Part shown: positions 54,146 to 64,000 of the stretch, piece after piece
Numbering within the stretch: position 1 is the first letter of the stretch
Layout of the letters: each line of letters begins with the position of its first letter
Assembly (NCBI RefSeq): GCF_023856365.1
Contig: NC_064540.1
Coordinates: 10,755,691 to 10,819,690 of the forward strand
Direction of reading: 5' to 3'
Source of the DNA: Brienomyrus brachyistius
Lineage: Eukaryota; Chordata; Actinopteri; Osteoglossiformes; Mormyridae
DNA: 64,000 nucleotides
The notes under the pieces: model-generated
Databases searched by the model: none
Seen by the model: the letters and a program-made list of their open reading frames with translations, nothing else
What the model was told of the DNA's origin: nothing
Position numbers and translations under genes: made by a program

Positions 54146-55374
54146 TTGCTATTAACGAAAATGGAAATGGCCTTTCAGTTTTACACCTAAATATGTTACT
54201 TAATGTCTTATTTTATACAAAATAAGACTTTTACACTAATTAAAAGCAACAAAAAGTGACTGTTCTACGCGGTAAGGGTTACTGTCAACCCTTTTGGTGA
54301 TTAATGAAAAAGGCTACTAATTTGTTTTGCTTTCCGTTTACAGAAATGAGTTTGAAGGCACATTCTATAACTTAAACTGCAAAATATGACAACAATGACA
54401 ATTCTGTAAAAGTTTATACCTTAAAAGCATAATTTTAAGCAATACTGGTCATGAATTTTATTTTGCACAGCTCATTAGAATGGGAAATGAAACCGCAGTA
54501 AGTGACACGCATGCCTAAGTGACATAAGTTCATTGTTAGCTAAGCTAAAAAAGCATAAATGTCAGGTTTTAAGAATATCTAATGCCAATTCAGGATATCC
54601 TCTTCTACTACAGAGTACTGCAGGACCACACTTGGGACTAGACCCCATAACATTCAGGTGGAAAAAGCTCTCTTTCTCAACCACTCTATCAATCTCCTTG
54701 TGGCCATGGATACATGACCGTCTACTGAATGTACTTCTTAGGACACTCATGAAGAAATTTAACTCTAGTTTTGAGTATGACTAATCTATAGCACAGCCCA
54801 ATTACTATGTAGTGGAAGTGAGTATAGCGTGCAGTGACAGAATGGAGCGAAGAGAAAGTGAAAAATATGAATATAAACTCAAGCAGTAGAAGCTGGCTTG
54901 TTCCTGATTGTCAGCTCTTGACTTAAGCCATCAGCAATTTTGGTCAAATACGGCAGGGTGTCCTACAGGAGCACAAGCTGACTTGAAAAACCACTTGTCA
55001 AATTCCTGAAATAACCTATCTTTCGTTTAGCATTGTGCTAAATGTCCATAACACTGGCATAGTTAGACACTGGGCCTAAGCCAGAAGGACAACGATGCCA
55101 GCAACCCCAGTATATATGAATGATAGGAACATCCTGATCAGGTAAGGAGCTGGTTATATTATATAAGCATGTATTAGATCTTGTAAAATCTGAATATAGT
55201 CATGTCTGTCAAAGCATAATTATATTTTGGGCTTTACCTATTTTTGGTTCCTTAGTCTGCAATCTGTTCCAGGAAACCAAACTTTCCTGGGTGACTCAAG
55301 ACCCTGACATTACAGGCAAATAAATGCCTATTATATTCACTAAATTAGGCCTCTATGCTAAATAGCACATTTGA

Positions 55375-55668
55375 TTTTAAAAGGCTTGGGAGTTTGAATC
55401 TCACCTCTGCTCTGAGTGTATGGGGTTTGCATGTTCTCCCTGCATCATCCAAGTTTCCTATGGGAACTGCGCCAGACCTAATGTGAAAGTTGGGAGAAGT
55501 AGCATCTCTAAATTAACCATAATGTGTGTGACCATGTGATGGACTGTGATGCTGTTCAGAGTGTACCTGCTTTATGCCTTTTCCTACTTGGGAACAGTGG
55601 CCAGTCCCCCTATGAACCTGTCCAGGAGCCAAATTTTAGAGGTGGATGGATGGGTAGGTAGGTGCAAG
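55375..55668 (+). mobile_element. Degenerate SINE
   Basis: AGTTTGAATCTCACC (B box), GGGTTTGCATGTTCTCCCTG, 'ATTAACC..AATGTGTGTGACCATGTGATGGACTG' and a GGATGGATGG tail appear in the correct order. Confidence 0.65.
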
Positions 55669-55876
55669 ATGGCTGGATATTGTAGTTGGAACGATTTTCT
55701 TGATGATTTCAATGAATTTCCAAAGAAAAAAATGTATACCCTTAAATACTTACTTTCTTGAATATATAATAACTAATGGAAACTGCGGGTCCTGGAAAAT
55801 GGTAAAAGAACCATGACTGTTATTATGATTGGGGGACCCCTGGTTGGCACATTTTTTCCAGATGCAGTGTATGTTC

Positions 55877-55940
55877 CTGATAACAATACTGATAGCAATA
55901 CTGATAACAATACTGATAACAATACTGATAACAATACTGA
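55877..55940. repeat. 12-bp tandem repeat, about five copies
   Basis: The unit CTGATAACAATA repeats; one copy reads CTGATAGCAATA. Confidence 0.9.
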
Positions 55941-56691
55941 CACATAATATCTTTCCTTTTCTAATCTAAACTGCTCAGGGAATGCATGTGGCTTTGGGAC
56001 TAGTCTGCCAAGTATTGCACGGTTTTCTTTCAAACTTTTCAGATATATTGTCTGTGTGATGAACTGGAGTGGTTAAATTTTGAGACAGATCACACCAAAA
56101 CTGAAGCAGGGCTGCATAGAGAAGGGCAGTTTTGACATGTAATCTTGTTAGAGCAATAACTAAAAAAAATCCTGAAGTATTCTTTTCAAATTTTGTGGAC
56201 ACATTGTATGAGTGAAAAATTATAATTGATCAAATTGTGAGACATCTCACTCAAAAACCGAAGCAATGCCACTTATTCGCAGGGAAGAGTGAAAGCAAAC
56301 AATATTTGAACTAGTGAATGTTATTAGTAAAAAGTATTTGAAGCAGCACCACAAAATTACTTTCATACATTTGATACCATTAGTTCAATAACTGAAAAAG
56401 TATTTGACTGATATTTTTCAAACTTTGCAGACATGTTGCAAGGGTGAAGATCTTAGTGGGATCATATAAGGAAGGGCAGGCTCAGACACTTGATCTTGTC
56501 AAAGGATAACTCACAAATAATTTTTCTGGTCTTTCCTAAACTTTGCAGACATATTGCACGGGTGAATCGAAGGTACAACACTTACTGACAGCAAAGGGAA
56601 GGGTGAAATAAATAAGACCCTTGACTTTGTTAATGGTATAACTCCATTTGATATTATCACCCTATTTACTGAATTTGATCTTATTACTGTG

Positions 56692-56843
56692 ATGGGTTGG
56701 TGCCCCATCCTGGACTGTTCCCTGCCTTGCACCTGTAGCCTCCGGGATAAGTTCTTGCACCTGTAGCCTCCGGGATAAGTTCTGGACCTTCTGTGGCCCT
56801 GAACAGGATAAGCAGTTTCAGGAAATATATGGATGAATGGATC
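56692..56843 (+). mobile_element. SINE 3' fragment with an internal short duplication
   Basis: GTGATGGGTTGGTGCCCCAT through AGGATAAGCAG to GGATGAATGG. Inside it, CTTGCACCTGTAGCCTCC followed by GGGATAAGTTCT occurs twice in tandem (56727 onward). Confidence 0.75.
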
Positions 56844-56849
56844 TTATTA

Positions 56850-58350
56850 CCACCACAAAAAAACATTACATGGATGACAATCTACAATTTAATATTCAAC
56901 ACCTGATAGACTTGAGACAAATTGTCCCAAAATTGAAATAACAGTGATATGTGGCAGCAGAAAGCGGAGAGGTATGCAGAACACAACCAAAATGTGAGCA
57001 CAACTTAATTAATTTGAAATAGCAAATTGAGAGTATGAAAAAAGTAAATTGTGTGCACATTTAAGGGATTTTGTGAGCTAGATTTAGTATTTCATGGGTA
57101 TGTTAAACTAAATTGTGTGTACAATTTAGTACATTATGTGCACGGAATAAATTTAAAAAATCTATTTTTGACCCCTCCAGTGTTCCATATGTACGATTGG
57201 CGTGTTTGTTATGCTTCTTACTGTTGAGTAATAGAAAATCTTGTTCATAGTGCAAGTGATAAATAAATGGAGGATAAATATTCACTGTAGATATATAAAG
57301 AATATAAATGTCACTTTAAGACATGGATGTAAAGAGATATACAAAGAAATACTGTTAACCACCTAATTGGTGGGGAAAGATTGTGCAAATTGCATTTTAG
57401 GTTGAATGTGCAATAAATGAATAGGTGTAGATTCAGAATTATGTGTTACAATTAGGAGCATTCTTGTACATATCTACATACTAAGGTTGTCGCTTTGAGA
57501 GAACATTTTGCTTGTGGACACAGTCACGTGTTATTATACAAAATGAATCAATTACATCATTTTAATAATTTGTGTAGCTCTTCTCCCTTTCCACACAGTA
57601 ATCAAGCACAAATGGCATGGGATTCCAGACCAGACTTACAGGCTGCCATGTACACTTTGAACATTTCATATTGCTTCAGGTTGACACCAATGCAACCAAA
57701 TTTATAACCTATAATTTGATGATAACGTTTGTTTGCTGCTTCATTAAACACAATTCAGGACTTTTTAGTGCTGAACGGCTTTGCGTCACCTAAGATGCCT
57801 TCAAACATCCTGTGGTCCATATGTCATATCATGTCAGGGTTCTCACTAAAACACGTGAGACATGGTCCCAAATTAGCTTTAGCTCCTTGTTCGCCCTCCA
57901 AACCTTTTTAAATGTAAATTTGTTTTCATTTCCTCCCCCCTCCCGCAAGGTCCCTTGACATTTGATATAGTTTAGTGGCGTTTTGCCCAGGTAAGCATAT
58001 CTGTTTGCTGTGATTCTAAACTCATTTTGAATGCATCTACGAAACTCAATTTGGCTTAATTGAGCCTTACTTTGTGAACATCTGCAACTGCATTACTGAC
58101 TGACATTAAGCCGTTTTTGCTGAACAGGGTTTTAAAGTGCTTTATAACTTTAGATTTTATTTACCATATTTAATGCCTGCCATATGGCTTCTTTTCTATA
58201 CGGAAAGTAATGGTTAGTTTGAAGTTGCCTAGCAGGAAGCCATAGTAAGCAAACATTTCCATCAAATTTGATTAATTTACTACTATCAAGATTTAATAAA
58301 TGCTAATTAAAATAGTATCGATATATATAAAATTGAAGCTCTGCCTAGCT
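56850..58350. other. Intergenic, no gene recognised
   Basis: AT-rich; nothing I can support. Confidence 0.4.
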
Positions 58351-58355
58351 GTACT

Positions 58356-58490
58356 TAGGTCCTGTTCACACCTGGTATTAACATGCATCCTGGGTGACCG
58401 GATGACAAGTGGACAGTGCTAAATACGAATGTGAACACACCCAAAATGGACTGAAAATGCATCGAGACCTGATCACTCAAAACACATCTT
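58356..58490. mobile_element. Probable DNA-transposon (MITE) fragment
   Basis: 'CCTGTTCACACCTGGTATTA...GGATGACAAGTGGACAG...GAATGTGAACACACCCAAA...GATCACTCAAAACACATC' follows the layout of a short dispersed element common in fish. The opposite terminus is not evident. Confidence 0.4.
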
Positions 58491-58899
58491 GAGATAGTTT
58501 GTGAGACATATGGTATCTTTCTTTCCCTACAACATCAATAAATAAGTGTGAATCTATTGGGAAGTTAGTTGTCCTGACCCATTCGCATGGAAACATTGTC
58601 AGAGTGTGTGTCATTAATGTTCCACGCAAATTTGGGAAAAATAAATTGTGTAAGAAGTGATTCATTAAAGATTATTTTATTAAATGTGCACTTTGACTTT
58701 GAGCTGTATGTTTGTAACAGGGATTGGACTATTTGCCTTACTTGCCTTACTACCTTACTTACAGAAGCATCTGCAAAATACACAAATGCAACGTAAATGT
58801 AAATTTATTGGAGTTGTGATTATTTTTCATGATCTTTGATCTTGACACTTTTAATGCACCGTTGAAAAAAAAGGACGAGTACTCCCATCCATAAAGTAG

Positions 58900-60300
58900 C
58901 ATCTACGCTACTAATGTCATGGTGTTTGAGCAGTCATTAGTCCAACAGCTCGCAACACGGCAGGCTGCATTTTGTATGCCCGTGTCGTGCGGCTGCCTGA
59001 TTTGTGTGCTGCCAAACTCATCGATCCTCTCCAAATTAGGACAATTACTGGTGCCTGGCCGCCTTCTTGCTGCCTTTCATTAAAAATGGGTCTGTCAATA
59101 GCAGTGTTTATGCCAAGATTAATGCGATCTCCCACTGACAGGATGTCGTTAGGTGATTATTTCATTCAAGACTGGCAATGGAAAGGGAAGGAGAGCCATT
59201 TGAAAGTGCAAGCAAAGAGACACATGCTCTTCTGTGGATGCACAGACATTCACACTCATATTAAAGGCTGTTTGTTGGTATCTACATTGCACATAAATCT
59301 CTCGGGTGTTATGCATGTTAGTCTTGCTGGATCTACAAATGAGAATCAACATTGGACAAGAGAATCAAGAAGCATTTGATAAAAGTACACTGTTTATGGG
59401 TCTACATTAAAGAGGAAACAGTTATGAACGTGAATTTCCAGGCTGTTGTTTTTTTGCTACCAAAAGTAAAATTCTAAAAGATGGACCACAAACAATCCCT
59501 CAAGCTCGAAATCTCAGGTCAGATCATTTATGCATTTTAGGATTTTGCGATTTACATTGATTAATTACCAAGAATTTGATTACATCAGATAAACTTTATT
59601 GATCACAGAGGAAAACTCTTGAATACAACACTAGATTTTGACAGCAATTACACAGGCAAATATATATAAATCATATATATTTAAAAAATGGACTGCAAAA
59701 AAAAAGGGTATAAGTCAATTTATGTCTATCTATTTGTACATATTTGCATCCAGAGATTCTCTTTAGTATGTAGATGCTTGCATGGGTAGTGGATGAGGAA
59801 GCGCACCGAAAAAATAAAGGTAGATGTCGGTACCAAAAAGAGCATAAATGTGGCCTATTAATTTTGTTATGGAACACTGCTTATGGACCTTTAAAAAGGA
59901 AGAGTGTTTTCTTTTTTCTCCTAGGAATTACACTGAGCAAAACATTCCGGAGCCTGGGTGCTTCCAGAGCTATGGCAAATGAATTTAGACAGCTGCAGAG
60001 GCACAGATAGGGACATTGTGCAGTGACAGCAGAAGATCCCTGGGAACAGAATTCAGGAGCGGGGTGGCAGTCACGCGCAAGGCCTTCCGCGGCTATGTTC
60101 CTCTTTGCCGGAACTGTGTGAAGACCGTGTCAGAGAATTGTCATCTGAAATCCGTAGTTTCAGGCACCATCTGTTTGCAGTCTAGGGACAATTAGGTGGA
60201 AGAAGGAGATCTGATCCTCCAACTCGCCTGGCTTTTCACCAACTGCCACGGAGCAACCAAGTGATTGGAACTTGATTGCTACTTGCTAGACCTATCTTGA
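58900..60300. other. Low-repeat segment; possible conserved non-coding DNA
   Basis: Balanced composition with no repeat signature and no convincing exon. It includes AT-rich homeobox-like cores (AATTAGGACAATTA, AGATTAATGCG) between GC-richer blocks. An old L2/SINE-type tail ('AACTTTATTGATCACAG', about 59590) interrupts it. Confidence 0.3.
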
Positions 60301-60544
60301 CATTAAATACTGGGTCTAATTGTCAGTATTCTTTGTGTGACGACCCGCGTCTTGAAGGATGAAAGGATCGGGCTTCGCTAATTCTGTCTTGCTCAGTAAG
60401 ACACACTGTAGTCAGCTGAGTACTGTGACAATTGTTGAGGAAATAAATGTTGCCATTATATTATGTGGAATAGTATTAAAGCCGACTACAATTAATTAGG
60501 GACGATATTTTAAAAACAGCATTTATAAAGTATGAGGTTATTAG

Positions 60545-60811
60545 TGTCACACCTGATCGTTAATGGATCGTTAAGGGATCGTCAATCCCTCCATGTGCCA
60601 CGCCCCCCTCGTTAACTCCGTGTGGAATCCCTACATTTACCAGCTGTTCTACGTTTCCTGCTATTTCAGTTTGCTTTTAAGTCTGTTTCCTGAGTCGTGT
60701 CATTGACGTTACATGTTCCTGTGCTGTGCATTAGGATAGATTCCTAATCAACCCTGCATTCTCGGATCTCTCGTCTCCCTGTTTCAGCTTCTGCGATCCC
60801 ACGGTGTGACA
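60545..60811. mobile_element. Candidate 267-bp inverted-repeat element
   Basis: TGTCACACC at 60545-60553 and GGTGTGACA at 60803-60811 are perfect inverted termini. The TG...CA ends would also suit a solo LTR. No coding content; no clear target-site duplication. Confidence 0.5.
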
Positions 60812-61461
60812 ATTAGATTATAAAAAAAAAATCCTATTAAAATTCGTGTTAAAACTGCCGTGATTTTTTTTATTTAACATACATAAACACATAGGAAAAA
60901 GGAAGCATTGTACTTGATTGACATACATACAGAGTTCCTAAGTTAACCCTTTGACAGCTTTATTCAACTGATAATTATAACACTGGTTAATACTGTACCA
61001 TATAAATAGAGCTCTAAAATATTTATTATGCTTGAATTACAGGTTTTCATGGAAAAAGTGAAATATCAGACAATGTCATCTTACTCTAAATACATTCTGT
61101 GGCCTGATTTTAGAAGAGTTATTAATGTAACAGTATAAATGAATTGAATAGCAAAAGATATACATTTTCTTTCAATGATACATGCATTGATAGGAAAGGA
61201 GGTTGATTTAAATAACAAGAAAAAGAAGGAAAAATGCATACCATTCATACAGCATAAAATGTCTGTTTGATGCCAAAGTATCATCACAATGATCATTTTC
61301 ACGTGAAACCAAAAAATTGTGGTGGTTCAAAAGATGCCACCACCCTTATAAAAGGAACTTTGGTTAAGCAAAACATTTTTTTGCTATTACTTATACTTAC
61401 TAATACTCTTCAGTGTATTTCTGATCAATTTCTGTTTAATTGCTGATTGAATAGTTATGGA

Positions 61462-61684
61462 TAGGCATGTAACGATGAATCCCGAATTTGTTAAAAATCG
61501 ATTTTATTCAATTTTCAGTTGGACTGTTAAGAAGAGGACACGTTTTGCACAGTTTAGAAAGATAAATAAAGGAATATTTTGAATAAATTTGTCTGCAGCT
61601 CATTCTGCTAAAAACCATGAGAAAATTGTATGGAGATTCATGAATCGTATCGATTCGTGAGTTGAGTGTATTGTTACATCCCTA
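61462..61684. mobile_element. hAT-type MITE with 8-bp target-site duplication
   Basis: Termini TAGGCATGTAACGAT and (inverted) TAGGGATGTAACAAT flank 223 bp. GTTATGGA is present on both sides (61454-61461 and 61685-61692); 8 bp is the hAT signature length. Subterminal 'GAATCGTATCGATTCGTGA' is typical of fish hAT MITEs. Confidence 0.88.
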
Positions 61685-61692
61685 GTTATGGA

Positions 61693-62600
61693 CTATGACA
61701 TGTTTTTCAATCTACCCAGTGAAGCAGTGCTTCACATAGTTTTTCCAAATATGCACACTCTTGTGGGTTCTTCACCCCAAAAATGATTGATACACGTTAA
61801 CAATTTAGAACATGAGTTTGACCATTGGGCAAAATAAATTCACGTCTGCTAATATTCCTTTTTGATTTGTGGTCAAGTTGATGCTATACTCTAAATGGAG
61901 CAGCACATTATTTTTAAATGATGTGATTTGTAAATACTGTTTTTGCTGATTATAGCTAATCCTTTGCGTCAATAAGAACATCAATCTCATGTGCAGTTTT
62001 TTTTTTATTGTGCAATTAAATCTTTTGGGAAATGTGAGCACTAGAGTTTTCACCTGTCCCATATATTATGGTATGGTCCCATTTTGAAAAGTAAAATGGT
62101 ACATCCTATATTAAACCAATATGTTAAGCAGTATACAACAACCTTTCCCCTTATACCAACATATTCAGGAAATCGGATTAACATTAAAGAATTCAAACAG
62201 AGGATGGAGATGCAGAAGATAATAATGATTACTTTTTCCTATAAAAGTATTTCCAAATGATGTGTTTTGATAGAAGCCAGTACGTAAAGTGGATGACCTT
62301 TTGTCCTTTTCCCCTGTTTCCCCGGAAACGCTTGGTTTAAAGCAGCTGCATCACCTTCTCCAAGCCTTTGGTTTTCTATGCATCACATTCTAACCATTTA
62401 TAACTGTGCAGATTGGGGAATGAACTGAGACATTTTCAGGGTGCATGCATTATTTTGGGGTGGATGCAGACATATTATTTTATATCCTTAATTCTGAAAG
62501 ACCAGTAAAACCATGTCAGTCACAGATAGCAGGACTGAAATGATGATTTATTTTTCAGTAGTAGGTCTATCTTTGCCTTGTCTGAAATCAGCCCCATTTT
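61693..62600. other. Intergenic, no gene recognised
   Basis: AT-rich, with only short unsupported frames. Confidence 0.4.
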
Positions 62601-63640
62601 GAAGTGACATATTTGCATGCGACAGGTAATGGAAGCATGGTGGTGGGGAGTTATAGGCAAAGATTTAACCACAGAATTTGACCGAGCACGGGATCGAGTA
62701 ATAGCAGCCCTGAGAGCGATGCAGTGAGTGAGGGATGAATGCTGGAGGTTTATTGAACGGAGTCACTTAAGGCTGGCGGTGTGTCGACACCCCCGATCCC
62801 TGGCAGCGGCCTCACGCCTTTCCAATTAATCTTGTTACAATGAGTCAGGGGGTGGGAGCCATGGGGGGCTGAGACTGGTGGCAGGAGGACACCTCCCTGA
62901 CCCTTGCGCTGAATCGCCTTAATCAGCTACCAGTGGCTGGAGGCTATTTATATAAAACGAGGCCAAAGTTATGCTTCAACCTTGCCAAAGGTGGGATGCG
63001 TGGCAGATCACTTCATTCTAATTCTCTTGGTTTGGCTTTGGTTACCTCTGGGGACTTTCCTAGCAGGGGGCCGGGCCCAAATAGCAGGACTAAACAGTGT
63101 ATAGCAGTGCAAAGTCACACCAGGCCTCTTCTCAAGTATGTCTCTGCACTAAGTGGGAGTAGCAGGCCTTACGGTTTAAAACAGTAACAACATGACTATT
63201 TACTTAATAGACAAATCGCTTCTTTCTCTTGAGTCGTTTTCACGCTGCGTTAAAAGTAGTAATAGCAAGGCGTCCATATAAATCGTAAACCTTTTTATTT
63301 TGCGATTTCTGGAATTAATGTGAAAGGTCCTTTTTTGGCGTTAAATTCTGCAGCGCCGCCTGATCAATAAATGCAATGTGAAATGAATAGTCTTGCATAA
63401 ATTACAGTTAGGGGAACAACAGGAACGCTGCATTGAATGTTTGTTACATCACAGTGACAACGTGATTACACGTTCATCCAAGCCGGCCGCTGCATCAAAT
63501 GCATTAAGCCCGTCAAACGTCAAAAGAATGAAAACACATTTCAATTACTCGCACGCATTCTATGTGATTACATTTCGGATGCAGAGAGCTGAGAATCAGA
63601 CTAGCCGACGCAAGAAGCAATTTTCAGTTTTTAATTTATT
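62600..63640. other. Low-repeat segment; possible regulatory or conserved non-coding DNA
   Basis: GC-richer than its surroundings and free of recognisable repeats. Contains a TATA-like TATTTATATAAAACG near 62945, homeobox-like CCAATTAATC and CCTTAATCAG, and an unusual block around 63300-63400 (TTTTGGCGTTAAATTCTGCA, GCCGCCTGATCAATAAATGC). No exon could be supported. Confidence 0.3.
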
Positions 63641-64000
63641 TTTTTGCAACCGTATCAGTCGCCTCTGAGGGCAGGGGCATGGATACGACTCGTGGCAAAA
63701 CCACGGAAACAGGCTCGGGCGGTGCACAAAGTACTTCTGCAGGAAATGGGCTGCTGTCAAAACTTTAGTACAGAAAAAGGATAAAATGAGGTGAGTAGTG
63801 TGTGTTTTTGGGCTGCTGTGCGACCTGGTTCTTTTGGAGGTTAATTGGAATGTGCCCAGGAAAAGGACCAGGTTTATATAGTGTCAGGAATGGAAATGGG
63901 ACTGAAGTGCTTTGTGTACTGTACAGCCCATTGCAATTCTGCTCAAACTAATCTCCCACTCAAAGAAACAGGCACTCATAATCTGTGCTTGTGCAAAGTG

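Overview
The window is vertebrate nuclear DNA, most likely from a teleost fish. It holds intron-rich genes with GT..AG introns and AATAAA poly(A) signals, many tRNA-derived SINE copies of a type common in ray-finned fish, and remnants of Tc1/mariner, hAT and RTE/Rex-type elements. I assembled three protein-coding genes exon by exon. All lie on the + strand and all keep an open frame from ATG to stop: snrpb (SmB/B', about 3.8-6.5 kb), ddx27 (nucleolar DEAD-box helicase, about 7.7-21.5 kb) and znfx1 (SF1 helicase with NF-X1 zinc fingers, about 27.9-43.7 kb).

Layout: 1-3.6 kb is intergenic with two SINE copies. At 3.6-6.5 kb lies snrpb (7 coding exons, 238 aa). Its fifth intron carries a box C/D snoRNA whose guide matches the 28S rRNA site of SNORD119. 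After a gap of about 0.9 kb comes ddx27 (21 coding exons, 786 aa). Its large intron 19 holds a degenerate Tc1-type element that is itself interrupted by a smaller inverted-repeat element. At 21.5-27.9 kb lie the likely znfx1 promoter with near-ISRE sequence, several SINEs and a degenerate Tc1/mariner copy, the last just upstream of the first coding exon. znfx1 follows (14 coding exons, 1893 aa). Its intron 11 contains a diverged tandem array, an RTE/Rex-type LINE fragment and a 0.3-kb duplicate of the sequence upstream of exon 11.

From 43.75 kb to 64 kb I find no convincing protein gene. That stretch holds a short mariner remnant, a GC-rich LTR-like block, a 60-bp minisatellite, an hAT MITE with target-site duplication, other repeats, and low-repeat segments (58.9-60.3 and 62.6-63.6 kb) that may be conserved non-coding sequence.

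The three genes share RNA as a theme: splicing (SmB), rRNA modification (snoRNA), large-subunit rRNA processing (DDX27) and antiviral/small-RNA biology (ZNFX1). DDX27 and ZNFX1 are also neighbours in human, so the linkage is old. Here they run head to tail, whereas in human, to my recollection, they are tail to tail. I see no novel multi-gene system. The most informative non-coding finds are the snoRNA, the nested transposon, the intron 11 duplication and the in-frame duplication in the znfx1 RG-rich region.
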